Shown here piece by piece: positions 1 through 8,520 of a DNA stretch of 64,000 nt (positions are counted from its first letter, which is position 1; every line of letters begins with the position of its first letter). Position numbers and translations under genes: made by a program. The notes beneath the pieces were generated by a model. It saw only the letters and a program-made list of their open reading frames with translations. It made no database searches and was not told the DNA's origin. Source of the DNA: Campylobacter concisus (GTDB taxonomy: Bacteria; Campylobacterota; Campylobacteria; Campylobacterales; Campylobacteraceae); assembly GCF_003048875.2 (NCBI RefSeq), contig NZ_CP049264.1:310001-374000 (forward strand), written 5' to 3'.

Positions 1-105
1 AATTTAGTAAAAAGTGGCACGAAATTTGACGTAAAAACAGCGATGTCGCTATCTTTTGCCTTTGGCGGAGATAATGCCGTGATAATATTTAAAAGAGTGA
101 GATGA
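1..105 (+). CDS. Beta-ketoacyl-ACP synthase, C-terminal fragment (cut by window edge)
   Basis: Frame 1 is open from the first base to the TGA at 103-105 and encodes 34 residues. The tail has the ketosynthase ending SFAFGGDNAVIIFKR, which parallels the tail of the complete ketosynthase at 1257-2510 (NFAFGGVNTSLIFKR). This is therefore the end of a second KAS I/II family condensing enzyme of the same operon. Its active-site Cys and His residues lie outside the window. The stop overlaps the next start in an ATGA, so translation is probably coupled. Confidence 0.85.
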   Translation, partial: NLVKSGTKFDVKTAMSLSFAFGGDNAVIIFKRVR

Positions 106-545
106 TGATAAGTGATTATTTGCCACATAGCAGCGCCATAACCTTGATCGATGAAATTTTAGAATTTATCCCTTGCGAGAGCATAAAAGTAAGAAGTGTG
201 ATAAATGAGCAAAACCCATTTTTAGAAGATGGTAAATTTATGACGCAAAAGGCGATAGAGATGATGGCTCAAAGTCTTGGGATCTACGACTCAAAGATGC
301 GTGAGCTAAGGGGCGAGAAGGCGATATTTGGCTTTTTGCTTGGTAGTAGAAAATTTGAAATTTTTAGGCCATATTTTAATGTGAGCGATGAGATAGTGAT
401 CATTTCAAAGTGCTCCATTCAAGATGAGAGTGGATTTGGCGTTTATGACAGCGAGCTTTATGTAAATGGCGAGCTTGGCGCAAGGGCGGTTTTAAACGTG
501 ATGAGCCCTGATGAAGAATTTGTAAAAAAGGCACTTAGTGAGTAA
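102..545 (+). CDS. Hotdog-fold 3-hydroxyacyl-ACP dehydratase of the aryl-polyene-type cluster (ApeP-like)
   Basis: A 147-residue protein of single hotdog-domain size. The N-terminal stretch LPHSSAITLIDEI resembles the FabA/FabZ-like dehydratases found in aryl-polyene clusters, with an early His (residue 9) followed by the helix containing MAQSLGIY. It would remove water from 3-hydroxyacyl-ACP to give the conjugated enoyl-ACP. It overlaps the upstream ketosynthase by 4 bp and the downstream ketoreductase by 8 bp. A second ATG lies at 105. The family is clear from position and motif; the exact substrate is inferred from the cluster. Confidence 0.75.
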   Translation: MMISDYLPHSSAITLIDEILEFIPCESIKVRSVINEQNPFLEDGKFMTQKAIEMMAQSLGIYDSKMRELRGEKAIFGFLLGSRKFEIFRPYFNVSDEIVIISKCSIQDESGFGVYDSELYVNGELGARAVLNVMSPDEEFVKKALSE

Positions 546-1257
546 GAGAGTATTGATAACTGGATCAAGTAGAGGCATAGGAGCTAGCATCGCTAGGCGC
601 CTTGCTAATGAATACGAAGTGGTGCTTCACGCAAGAAGTAAGAGCGATGAGCTTTTAAAGATGGCTAGCGAGCTTGGGGCTAAATTTATGACATTTGACG
701 TGGCTAACACTGCTGCGGCTAAAGAAGCTATAGAGGCTGATATGGAGGCAAATGGCGTCTATTACGGCGTTATTTTAAACGCTGGCATAACAAGAGACAA
801 CACCTTTGTAGGGCTAAGCGACGAAGAGTGGTTTGACGTGATAGATGTAAATTTAAATGGCTTTTACAACGTCCTAAGGCCAGCGCTAATGCCTATGATA
901 AGGGCTAGAAAGCCAGCTAGGATAGTGACACTAAGCTCTGTTTCTGGGGTCATTGGCAACAGGGGTCAGGTGAATTACTCAGCTAGCAAGGCAGGCATCA
1001 TAGGAGCTAGCAAAGCCCTTGCAGTCGAGCTTGCCAGCAGGGGCATAACAGTAAACTGCGTGGCACCCGGACTTATAAAGACAGATATGAGCGAAGAAAT
1101 TTTAAATAGCGACTTCTTAGACGAAGTGCTAAAGGCCATACCTGCAAAAAGAGCTGGCGAGGCAGATGAGGTGGCTGGACTTGTTAAATTTCTACTAAGT
1201 GACGAGGCTAGCTACATCACAAGGCAGGTCATCGGCGTAAATGGAGGACTTTGCTAA
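538..1257 (+). CDS. 3-oxoacyl-ACP reductase, FabG-type short-chain dehydrogenase
   Basis: A 239-residue classical SDR. It has the nucleotide-binding motif TGSSRGIG (residues 8-15), NAG at 81-83, and a Ser134-Tyr147-Lys151 catalytic set (SSVSG and YSASK). It would reduce the 3-ketoacyl-ACP made by the neighbouring ketosynthases using NAD(P)H. The GTG start at 538 overlaps the dehydratase gene by 8 bp. The stop overlaps the next ATG (TAATG), which places it firmly in the polyene operon. It is probably a dedicated paralogue rather than the housekeeping fabG. Confidence 0.9.
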   Translation: MSKRVLITGSSRGIGASIARRLANEYEVVLHARSKSDELLKMASELGAKFMTFDVANTAAAKEAIEADMEANGVYYGVILNAGITRDNTFVGLSDEEWFDVIDVNLNGFYNVLRPALMPMIRARKPARIVTLSSVSGVIGNRGQVNYSASKAGIIGASKALAVELASRGITVNCVAPGLIKTDMSEEILNSDFLDEVLKAIPAKRAGEADEVAGLVKFLLSDEASYITRQVIGVNGGLC

Positions 1258-2510
1258 TGCGTGTATTTGTCACAGGTATCGGCGCAGTCAGTGCTTTTGG
1301 CAACAGCTGGGAGGAGATGAGGGCTAAATTTCTTGAGGGTAAAAATGCCGTGAGATATATGAGCGAGTGGGAGGGTTATAAAGAGCTAAACACGCGCCTA
1401 GCAGCACCTATCATAGACTACAAGCACCCGCAGGAATGGGATAGAAAGCAGCTAAGAAGCCTTGGCAAGGTTTCATGTTACAGTGTGCATGCGGCTGGAC
1501 TTGCTTTAAAAGATGCTGGCTTGCTAAATGGCGAAGGCTTGCAGGCTGCAAATTTAGACCCAAGCGTGCAAGATGGCAGGATGGGCGTGGCAAGTGGCTC
1601 AAGCACTGGTAGTACGGACTCTATCCTTGACATGGCAAAGCTAGTTTTAGATATGGATAGTGGCTTTAACGCAAATACCTACATAAAAATGATGCCTCAT
1701 ACCACAGCGGCAAATATCGCGCTATTTTACTCGCTAAAAGGGCGCATCATCCCTACATCTTCGGCATGTACGAGCGGCTCGCACGCCATTGGCTACGCGT
1801 ACGAGAGCATAAAAAATGGCAGCATAGATATGATGCTAGCTGGTGGGGCTGAGGAGCTTTGTGTGAGCGAGGCGTACGTCTTTGACAAGCTCTACGCGAC
1901 TAGTGTCAAAAACCACGCGCCAAATTTGACACCAACGCCATTTGAGAAAGATAGAGATGGCTTGGTGCTTGGCGAGGGAGCTGGTTTTTTAGTGCTTGAA
2001 AGCGAAGAGAGTGCCTTAAAAAGAGGAGCTAAAATTTACGCTGAGGTCGTTGGCTTTGGCTCTACGTGTGATGGCACGCATATCACTAGACCACAAAGTG
2101 CTACGATGAAAGCGGCGATGAGCCTAGCACTCCGCGCGGCAAAACTAGAGCCAAAAAGAATAGGCTACGTAAATGCCCACGCCACCGCGACAAAACATGG
2201 CGATATAGCTGAAAGCATCGCTACAAACGAGCTTTTTGGAGAGGACATCGCCATTAGCTCGCTTAAAAGCTATCTTGGTCACACGCTTGGCGCTTGTGGC
2301 GGGCTAGAGGCGATAGCAAGCATAATGATGATGAGAGAAGAGCTATTTTTTCCAACTATAAATTTAAAAGTAACTGATCCTGAGTGCGCAAAGCTAAACT
2401 ACTTAAAGGAGCCAACGCCGATAAAGACGGACTTTGTGATGAGTAACAACTTTGCATTTGGCGGTGTAAATACATCTTTGATATTTAAAAGAGTAGATAA
2501 CAAATTTTAA
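1257..2510 (+). CDS. Beta-ketoacyl-ACP synthase (KAS II-like) of the aryl-polyene-type cluster
   Basis: A 417-residue condensing enzyme. I chose the ATG at 1257, which overlaps the reductase stop by one base; the frame also has an in-frame TTG at 1251. The catalytic triad is complete: Cys171 in SSACTSG, His308 in NAHATATKHGD and His342 in YLGHTLGACG. The N-terminal RVFVTGIGAVSAFG is typical of FabF. With the fragment at 1-105 this gives two ketosynthases in one operon, as in aryl-polyene clusters where the elongating enzyme works alongside partner KS proteins. Confidence 0.9.
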   Translation: MRVFVTGIGAVSAFGNSWEEMRAKFLEGKNAVRYMSEWEGYKELNTRLAAPIIDYKHPQEWDRKQLRSLGKVSCYSVHAAGLALKDAGLLNGEGLQAANLDPSVQDGRMGVASGSSTGSTDSILDMAKLVLDMDSGFNANTYIKMMPHTTAANIALFYSLKGRIIPTSSACTSGSHAIGYAYESIKNGSIDMMLAGGAEELCVSEAYVFDKLYATSVKNHAPNLTPTPFEKDRDGLVLGEGAGFLVLESEESALKRGAKIYAEVVGFGSTCDGTHITRPQSATMKAAMSLALRAAKLEPKRIGYVNAHATATKHGDIAESIATNELFGEDIAISSLKSYLGHTLGACGGLEAIASIMMMREELFFPTINLKVTDPECAKLNYLKEPTPIKTDFVMSNNFAFGGVNTSLIFKRVDNKF

Positions 2511-2522
2511 AAAGGATAGAAA

Positions 2523-2939
2523 ATGAAAAGATTAGTTTCATTAGTTGCCGTTTTGGCATTTGCTTCAAGCCTTAGCGCTAGAGATGACGTGAAGTACCAC
2601 TCACTAGACTTCTTAAATGGTCCAAAGGCTAAAGAATTTTTGCTACCAAACGTTAGCATCAGCTTTGGCACAGGATACACTGGCAAGGTGATCGTAAAAG
2701 ATCTAACGTCAAACAAAAAGACAAATGGCTTTAATAAAAGCGACGAAGAGGCTTGCCAGATCGCGCTTCTCTCTGCTCTAAAGTCATTTCAAGAAAGAGC
2801 GTTGAAAGAGGGCGGCACGAAGGTTGTAAATTTGACTGGATATTACAAAAAACAGCCATTTAACTCTAAAACTCAGTTTCAGTGCGGCAGCGGTTCTTTG
2901 ATGTCTGGCGTCACACTAAGAGGCGACATCGCGAAATAA
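2523..2939 (+). CDS. Small exported protein, uncharacterised (excinuclease-misnamed family)
   Basis: A 138-residue protein with a clear signal peptide (MKRLVSLVAVLAFASSLSA, cleavage near residue 19), so it is probably periplasmic. The mature part has two Cys, at about residues 79 and 120. It resembles small secreted proteins that databases often label excinuclease by mistake; nothing in it suggests DNA repair. AAAAAGGA precedes the ATG. It lies 12 bp after the ketosynthase, so it is part of the operon. It may help transport or assemble the polyene lipid, but that rests on context alone. Confidence 0.7.
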   Translation: MKRLVSLVAVLAFASSLSARDDVKYHSLDFLNGPKAKEFLLPNVSISFGTGYTGKVIVKDLTSNKKTNGFNKSDEEACQIALLSALKSFQERALKEGGTKVVNLTGYYKKQPFNSKTQFQCGSGSLMSGVTLRGDIAK

Positions 2940-3607
2940 TGAAATTTCAAGTTGATTTTTATGACGCTATAGCCTATGGTGAGATCAGCGAGGATTTAGC
3001 TAGATACAAAAAAGAATTTGATCTAGCAAATATCCCGCCCCTGCAAAGAAGGAGGCTAAGTAGTGCCGCAAAGTGCGCTTTTAGCCTGCTTAGTAGTTTT
3101 GAGAGCATCGACATGCCAGTTATTTTTAGCTCTTATGAGGGCGAGATAAATCGCTGTTTTGAGCTAGAAACTGCGCTTGCAAAGGCTGAGCCAGTATCGC
3201 CAACGTCGTTTTCACTCTCTGTGCATAACGCTATCTCGTCGCTTCTTAGCATCGAAGCTAAAAATCACAATGAAATTCTAGCCATTTCTTCTTTTAGCCC
3301 AGTAGAAGATGCGCTGCAAGCTGCGTTTTTAAGGCTAAATGACGGATATGAAAAGGTGCTCATCCTTGCCTATCATGAGTCGATATCGCAGAGCTATTTT
3401 GATGAGCAAAAGCCATCATTTATGCTAGCGCTTGTTGTCTCAAAGGCAAAAGATAAGAGAGTTTTAACTCTAAAAAGAGTGGAAAAAGAAGAAGAAATTT
3501 CAGAAAATTTACTGCAAAGATTCATCGTAAATTTTGACCCAAATTTGGCAAAAACGTGGCAAAGTAGCAGTCATTTCGCGTCTTGGAATTTTAGCTATGA
3601 GCCTTAA
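2939..3607 (+). CDS. Ketosynthase-like protein, PF13723 type (degenerate beta-ketoacyl synthase N-terminal domain)
   Basis: A 222-residue protein starting at the ATG at 2939, which overlaps the previous stop by one base. The frame extends further upstream, but only inside the preceding gene. The pattern PTSFSLSVHNAISSLLSI and the late AYHES segment resemble the short ketosynthase-like proteins of aryl-polyene clusters. No Cys sits in the usual nucleophile context and there is no second half of a thiolase fold. It may act as a chain-length or partner subunit to a full ketosynthase. Family assignment is from memory of the cluster type and is moderately firm. Confidence 0.7.
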   Translation: MKFQVDFYDAIAYGEISEDLARYKKEFDLANIPPLQRRRLSSAAKCAFSLLSSFESIDMPVIFSSYEGEINRCFELETALAKAEPVSPTSFSLSVHNAISSLLSIEAKNHNEILAISSFSPVEDALQAAFLRLNDGYEKVLILAYHESISQSYFDEQKPSFMLALVVSKAKDKRVLTLKRVEKEEEISENLLQRFIVNFDPNLAKTWQSSSHFASWNFSYEP

Positions 3608-4343
3608 AATCGTAAGAGCTGGATTTTTATTTTCTTTTTTTGCGCTAATTTGCATAAGTGGCGATATGTTGCTAGTGCCAGTCGTGCTTTTGGGGCTAAA
3701 TAAATTTAAATTTATGCAAAATTTATGCCGAGATCTAGTTAGAGTTTCTTGGGGATTTTTTATAAAAGTTACTAAAATTTGTGGATATCTTGACTATAAA
3801 TTTGAGCTTATAAAGCTAAATGGCGGCTCAAATTTAGTCATTGCAAACCACCCTTCGCTACTTGATGTGGTCTTTTTGGTCTCAAAATTTAAAAGGATAA
3901 ACTGCATCGTAAAGGGCGAGCTTGGCAAAAATATATTTTTATTTGCGGCTATTAGGGCGTGCAACTACATACCAAACACAAATAACGAGGAATTTTTACA
4001 AAAAAGCGTAGATGTTTTAAAAAGCGGCGAAAATTTGCTCATTTTTCCAGAGGGCACGCGCACGAAAGAGGAGATCATCTTTCATAAAGCGGCTGCGTAT
4101 ATGGGCATAAAAGGCGCGTCTAACGTGGTTTGTGTGGGTATAAATATGGCTCCAAGAAGCCTTAGAAAAAATGAGCCATGGTACAAAACGCCAGATGAAA
4201 AGATAAAGTACGTCTTTAAAGAGCTAAAAAAATTTGAGGTTAGTGAGTTTTTAAAAGATAGGCCAAGCCCCGTAAGGGCGAGGGCACTACACGAAGAGAT
4301 AAGTAAAATTTATAAGGAGGAATTTAGTGAAAGAACTAGTTAA
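3597..4343 (+). CDS. 1-acyl-glycerol-3-phosphate-type acyltransferase (PlsC family)
   Basis: About 248 residues from the ATG at 3597, which overlaps the previous gene by 11 bp. It has an N-terminal hydrophobic segment (residues ~10-35), the HX4D motif in NHPSLLD and the substrate motif FPEGTR. These identify a membrane-bound acyl-ACP or acyl-CoA acyltransferase. In this operon it probably moves the finished acyl chain from the carrier protein to a lipid acceptor. The TTG-initiated extension upstream (3534) is unlikely because it lies inside the ketosynthase-like gene. Confidence 0.85.
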   Translation: MSLKIVRAGFLFSFFALICISGDMLLVPVVLLGLNKFKFMQNLCRDLVRVSWGFFIKVTKICGYLDYKFELIKLNGGSNLVIANHPSLLDVVFLVSKFKRINCIVKGELGKNIFLFAAIRACNYIPNTNNEEFLQKSVDVLKSGENLLIFPEGTRTKEEIIFHKAAAYMGIKGASNVVCVGINMAPRSLRKNEPWYKTPDEKIKYVFKELKKFEVSEFLKDRPSPVRARALHEEISKIYKEEFSERTS

Positions 4344-4584
4344 TGAGATAAAAGAGCTGATCATTACAAGCTTAAATTTAGAGGATATGAAGCCAAGCGA
4401 TATCGACGAGAACGCACCGCTTTTTAGCGAGGGTCTTGGGCTTGACAGCGTCGATGCACTAGAGCTTGGGCTAGCTGTGCAGAAAAAATATGGGCTCGTG
4501 CTTGACTCAAAGACAGCAAATTTAAAAGAGATATTTTTTAGCGTATCTTCTCTTGCAAAATACATTTACGAAAATAGGAAATAA
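4327..4584 (+). CDS. Acyl carrier protein 1 of the polyene-type cluster
   Basis: An 85-residue acyl carrier protein starting with GTG at 4327, after a good Shine-Dalgarno (AAGGAGG at 4314-4320) and overlapping the acyltransferase by 17 bp. The phosphopantetheine attachment Ser is in GLGLDSVDALELG. Paired with the next gene, it gives the two-ACP arrangement characteristic of aryl-polyene operons, where one carrier is thought to hold the starter unit and the other the growing chain. Confidence 0.92.
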   Translation: MKELVNEIKELIITSLNLEDMKPSDIDENAPLFSEGLGLDSVDALELGLAVQKKYGLVLDSKTANLKEIFFSVSSLAKYIYENRK

Positions 4585-4586
4585 CG

Positions 4587-4832
4587 ATGAGCGAAGTAGA
4601 AATTTTTGAAATTTTAAAGAAGGCTTTGATCGAGCTTTTTGAGATAGACGAGAGCAAGATAAAGCCTGAAACTAGGATATATGAGGACTTGCAGATAGAT
4701 AGCATAGATGCTATTGATATGATTGATTACATCAAGCGCCAAACTGGCTATAGACTGATGCCAGAGGACTTTAAAAACGTGAAAACACTTGATGATATCG
4801 TAAAAGCCGTTGCAAAGAAATTTGAAGCATAA
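4587..4832 (+). CDS. Acyl carrier protein 2 of the polyene-type cluster
   Basis: An 81-residue acyl carrier protein with the modification motif LQIDSIDAIDMID (Ser in DSID). It starts 2 bp after the first ACP gene and is clearly diverged from it, so the two are not a recent duplication. Acidic helix II residues around the Ser are as expected for ACPs that dock with ketosynthases. Its 3' end overlaps the next membrane-protein gene. Confidence 0.92.
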   Translation: MSEVEIFEILKKALIELFEIDESKIKPETRIYEDLQIDSIDAIDMIDYIKRQTGYRLMPEDFKNVKTLDDIVKAVAKKFEA

Positions 4833-5367
4833 AATAGTAAAAGTAGCGCTAGTTTTAGCAAGTATCGCCTATCCTTTGGTGCTTTTTTTTTGCCAAAAGA
4901 GTACAACTCTTATCTTTTGCGCTCTTTGCGCTCTTTGGCTGGCTAGGGCTTATTTTGAAAGCGGTAAAACAAGGCAGGTTTGCTTAGCGGCTGGGCTATT
5001 TTTTGCAGTTTGCGCTATTTTTAGAAGTGTAAATTTAGCGCTTTTATACCCAAGTATCGTAAGTCTTGGCTTTTTGGCGGTATTTTTTTACAGCTTAAAA
5101 GGCGAGGCAGTCATAACAAGGCTTGCTAGGTTAAAAGAGAAAAACATAGATGAAAAAGTCGTTAGCTACACAAGAGGGCTAACTAAAATTTGGTGCTGCT
5201 TTTTCGTTTTTAACGCTGCTTTTGCCTTTATTTTGGCGCAGTTTGAAGATAAAATTTACTGGAGCATTTACTGCTCATTTGTATCTTATATCTTGATGGG
5301 AGTTTTGTTTTTTGGCGAAATTTTATATCGTAAAATTTTTATTTTAAAGAGGGAAAATGGATTTTAA
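4822..5367 (+). CDS. Integral membrane protein of the polyene-type cluster (COG4648-like)
   Basis: About 181 residues with four to six hydrophobic segments, including IVKVALVLASIAYPLVLFF, a Trp/Leu-rich segment, a Cys/Ala-rich segment and a C-terminal pair. I take the TTG at 4822 (giving MKHKIVK); a TTG at 4810 is an alternative. Both overlap the ACP gene. Small multi-spanning proteins of this kind sit between the ACP and ligase genes in aryl-polyene operons, and their role is not established. Translation probably depends on coupling, as no strong ribosome site is visible. Confidence 0.7.
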   Translation: MKHKIVKVALVLASIAYPLVLFFCQKSTTLIFCALCALWLARAYFESGKTRQVCLAAGLFFAVCAIFRSVNLALLYPSIVSLGFLAVFFYSLKGEAVITRLARLKEKNIDEKVVSYTRGLTKIWCCFFVFNAAFAFILAQFEDKIYWSIYCSFVSYILMGVLFFGEILYRKIFILKRENGF

Positions 5368-6913
5368 AAAGAGCCTAAAGGCATTTAAATTTGTGGATAT
5401 CAACAAGGATCTTTACGAGTACGCGGCTACTTTTGGGGCAAATTTAAAAGAGAAAAATTTAAGCGAGATAGAAATTTATCTAAGCCAGAGCTTTGAGTTT
5501 TGCGCCGCTTTTTTTGGAGCACTTGGGGTTGGCGTAAAACCTATCTTGCTTGCAAAGCCGATATATAGCGGGGATAAATTTGTCATTAATGATGAAAATT
5601 TTGGTGATTTTTTAGACTTTAGCAAGAGCATGGAGCTAAAATTTGATCAAAATTCTACATTTTTTCTCCAGACCTCAGGCTCAAGTGGAGCTAGTAAAAA
5701 TATCCAAAAAAGCCTTGGCGCGATGATAGATGAGGGGCTATTTTTAAAAGATGAGCTGGGATTTGGCGAGGGTGATAAATTTTTTGCTAGCGTCTCGCAC
5801 CAGCACATGTTTGGCCTTACATTTAAGATCTTTTTGCCGCTCATCTCTGGAGCAAAGGCTGTTAGCAAGGAGCTAAACTACCCAGAAGCGATCTTTGAAC
5901 TAGACCTTACAAATTTAACCTTCGTAACAAGCCCAGTCTTGCTTCAAACGCTAGTTTCTAGCCCAAGAGCAGCTGAAATTTCAGGGCTAAAAAACATCAT
6001 CTGCGCAGGTTCAGCACTAAAGAGCGAGCTAAGAGCAAAGATAGAAAGCTTAAGTAGCGCTAGGATAATTGAAATTTATGGTAGCACCGAAACTGGCATA
6101 GTTGCTAGAAATTTAGGCGACGAGCTCTTGCTTTTTAGCAAGGTAAAGGCTGGTCTTAGCGAGGACGAGGCGCTAAATGTGAGCTCGCCTTGGTGCGAGT
6201 TTTTCCAAACTAGCGACTGGGCGCAGATAGATGGCGGCAGGCTCACGCTAAAAGGCAGGATCGATAGGATCGTTAAGCTAAACGACAAAAGGGTCAATCT
6301 AATAAGTATCGAAAATAAGATGTTTGAAAGCGGCCTTTTAAAAGACTGCTACTGCGACACGCATCCTAAATTTAAGCGTCTAGCTGCGCTTTTGGAGCTT
6401 AACGAAGAGGGTGTGAAGCTCTTTAGAGATAGCGGTAAAAAGGGCGTTGTAGCAAGGCTAAATGAGCTTTTAAGACCTGAGTTTAAAAATAGCGTTAGAT
6501 ATTTTAAGATCGTTAGCTCGCTTTGCAAAAACGCTCAGGGCAAGTTTTTAAAGGCAAATTTTAAGCTGCTTTTAGAAAAAAACGAGGAGCTTTCTTGGGA
6601 GAAAAGTAGCGAGGATGGCGTTTATAAATTTAAGACAAAGCTAAGCCCAGCACTTGGCATTTTTATGGAGCATTTTCCAAATTTACCACTTTTGCCTGGC
6701 TTTGTGCAGCTTGATTTTGTATTTAAATTTGTAAGAGAGCTTGGCGCAGAAATAGGCGATCAATGCGTGGTGGAGAATTTGAAATTTTTAAAATTTGTAA
6801 GGCCAAATGACGAGCTTTGCATAGAAATTTCTCAAAAAGATGAGAAGGTCTATTTTGAGATATTTTGTAACGGCGCTAGAAGTGCTTGCGGTAGGATAAA
6901 GTTGGGCTTATGA
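5357..6913 (+). CDS. AMP-dependent acyl ligase fused to a FabZ/ApeI-like hotdog dehydratase
   Basis: 518 residues. Residues 1-~405 are an adenylate-forming ligase: phosphate loop TSGSSGASK (106-114), YGSTETG (241-247), RIDR hinge near 301-304 and a likely catalytic Lys396 in NAQGKFLK. Residues ~425-518 are a hotdog domain with MEHFPNLPLLPGFVQLD (His439), matching the HFPxxPxxPG motif of FabZ-type dehydratases, with Asp where FabZ usually has Glu. The ligase would activate the aryl starter acid and load an ACP; the dehydratase would act in elongation. These are separate genes in the Escherichia coli cluster as I recall it, so a fusion is notable. Confidence 0.85.
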   Translation: MDFKKSLKAFKFVDINKDLYEYAATFGANLKEKNLSEIEIYLSQSFEFCAAFFGALGVGVKPILLAKPIYSGDKFVINDENFGDFLDFSKSMELKFDQNSTFFLQTSGSSGASKNIQKSLGAMIDEGLFLKDELGFGEGDKFFASVSHQHMFGLTFKIFLPLISGAKAVSKELNYPEAIFELDLTNLTFVTSPVLLQTLVSSPRAAEISGLKNIICAGSALKSELRAKIESLSSARIIEIYGSTETGIVARNLGDELLLFSKVKAGLSEDEALNVSSPWCEFFQTSDWAQIDGGRLTLKGRIDRIVKLNDKRVNLISIENKMFESGLLKDCYCDTHPKFKRLAALLELNEEGVKLFRDSGKKGVVARLNELLRPEFKNSVRYFKIVSSLCKNAQGKFLKANFKLLLEKNEELSWEKSSEDGVYKFKTKLSPALGIFMEHFPNLPLLPGFVQLDFVFKFVRELGAEIGDQCVVENLKFLKFVRPNDELCIEISQKDEKVYFEIFCNGARSACGRIKLGL

Positions 6914-8520
6914 AGACGCTCTTTCTCATACCATTTTACAATCATCCAGAAAAGATCAAAGCCCTTTGTGAGGCGCTTGCGAGATATGATCTACACATTT
7001 TAATAGTCGATGATGGCTCAGATGAAGCTTCAAAAAAAGCTTTGCTAAATTTGAGCGAATTTGACGTAGAAATTTTAACTAGAGCGCAAAATGGCGGCAA
7101 GGGAGCTGCACTAAAAGATGGCTTTAGACACGCTTTGCAAAACGGCTACACGCATGCATTTCAGATCGACGCTGACTTTCAGCACGACATAAGCGAGGTA
7201 GCGGAGTTTTTGGAGCTTAGCAAAAGATATCCAAGCGATCTAATAATGGCTGATCCAATTTACGGCGAAGACGCGCCAAAATCGAGGTTTTATGGGCGAA
7301 AGATTACAAATTTTTGGGTCAAGATCAACACTTTAAATTTTGACATCAAAGACGCGATGTGTGGCTTTAGAATTTATCCTCTAAAAGAGCTTGAGAGTGC
7401 GACCCTCCAAAGTAGCTCAAATAGAATGGAATTTGACATGGAGATCTTGGTAAATGCCATAAGATCTGGCGTAGAGATCAAGTGGATAGCGCTAAAAGTA
7501 CGCTACGAAGCTGGCGGCGTTTCGCACTTTAAAATGCTAAAAGATAACGCGCTAATAAGCCTCATGCACGCAAGATATTTTTTTACTTTAGTGCCATTTT
7601 TGCTTGGTAAAGCCTTTAAAGGACAAAAATACGCATGGTGGCAAAAGGGCGAGAGATCGAATGAATTTTTTCTTAGAGTTAGTTTATTTTTAACTAGAAA
7701 TTTGCCTATATTTCTCATAAAACCTATCGTTATCATCGTCGTTTGCTTTTACTATCTCTTTTCAAAAGTTGAGAGAGAAAATATAAGAGAATTTCTTTTA
7801 AATGTAGAGAAAGTTAGCGGTAAAAAGCCGGCAACTGGCGTTTTTAGCAACTTTTATGACTTTGGCATAGCAATATGTGATAAATTTCGCATCTGGCAAA
7901 ATGGCGTGCTTGAAAGCGAGCTAGAGCTTAGTAAATTTAACAGCATCAAAGATGAGTTTGAAGCTTCAAAGCGTGGTAGGATCGTGCTTACAAGCCATCT
8001 TGGTAATGTAGAAATTTGCAAGGCGCTTTCACTTAGATCGCCAAATTTTCGCATGATCATCTTGGTTTATAGCAAGGGTAGTGAGAATTTTTATAAAATT
8101 TTAGAGCAGATCAGCAAGGGGCAGATCAAACTAATAAGCGTTGAAAAGCTTGATGCGGCTGCGATGATGCAGCTAAAAGAGGCGGTTGAAGATGGCGTAA
8201 ATATCGGCATAATGGGCGATAGGACGCCGCTTAATGGAGATAAATTTATAAGGCTTAGCTTTCTTGGCAAGGAGGCTAAATTTAACTACGGCCCATACTT
8301 GCTAGCTGGCATTTTGGGAGTAAAAATGAGCGCACTTTGGTGCATAAAAAAGGGCGATAAATTTGACATAGAGCTAAGTGATATCGCTGATGAGATAAAG
8401 CTTAGTAGAGACCGCAAGGCAAGCGTCCTGCCATACGTGCAAAGCTATGTAAGACAGCTTGAAGCAAGAGCGTGCAAGAACCCATCGCAGTGGTTTAACT
8501 TTTTTGATTTTTGGAGATGA
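6910..8520 (+). CDS. Bifunctional family 2 glycosyltransferase and lysophospholipid acyltransferase-like protein (ApeJ-like)
   Basis: 536 residues. Residues 1-~235 are a GT-A fold glycosyltransferase (IPFYNHPEKI, VDDGSD at 33-38, NGGKGAALKDGF, DADF at 87-90 as the metal-binding region). A membrane segment at ~262-284 follows. Residues ~290-536 form a HtrB/LpxL-type acyltransferase domain with H363-LGNV-E368 (HX4E) and GDRTPLNG. This architecture is characteristic of aryl-polyene clusters and suggests transfer of a sugar-like group and of the aryl-polyene acyl chain to a membrane anchor. It overlaps the ligase gene by 4 bp. Confidence 0.85.
   Translation: MKTLFLIPFYNHPEKIKALCEALARYDLHILIVDDGSDEASKKALLNLSEFDVEILTRAQNGGKGAALKDGFRHALQNGYTHAFQIDADFQHDISEVAEFLELSKRYPSDLIMADPIYGEDAPKSRFYGRKITNFWVKINTLNFDIKDAMCGFRIYPLKELESATLQSSSNRMEFDMEILVNAIRSGVEIKWIALKVRYEAGGVSHFKMLKDNALISLMHARYFFTLVPFLLGKAFKGQKYAWWQKGERSNEFFLRVSLFLTRNLPIFLIKPIVIIVVCFYYLFSKVERENIREFLLNVEKVSGKKPATGVFSNFYDFGIAICDKFRIWQNGVLESELELSKFNSIKDEFEASKRGRIVLTSHLGNVEICKALSLRSPNFRMIILVYSKGSENFYKILEQISKGQIKLISVEKLDAAAMMQLKEAVEDGVNIGIMGDRTPLNGDKFIRLSFLGKEAKFNYGPYLLAGILGVKMSALWCIKKGDKFDIELSDIADEIKLSRDRKASVLPYVQSYVRQLEARACKNPSQWFNFFDFWR

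Noticed and set aside
2882-2938. Upstream extension of the ketosynthase-like gene
   Set aside because: It lies wholly within the preceding gene and encodes an Arg/His-rich stretch unlike the rest. The ATG at 2939 overlaps the previous stop as elsewhere in the operon.
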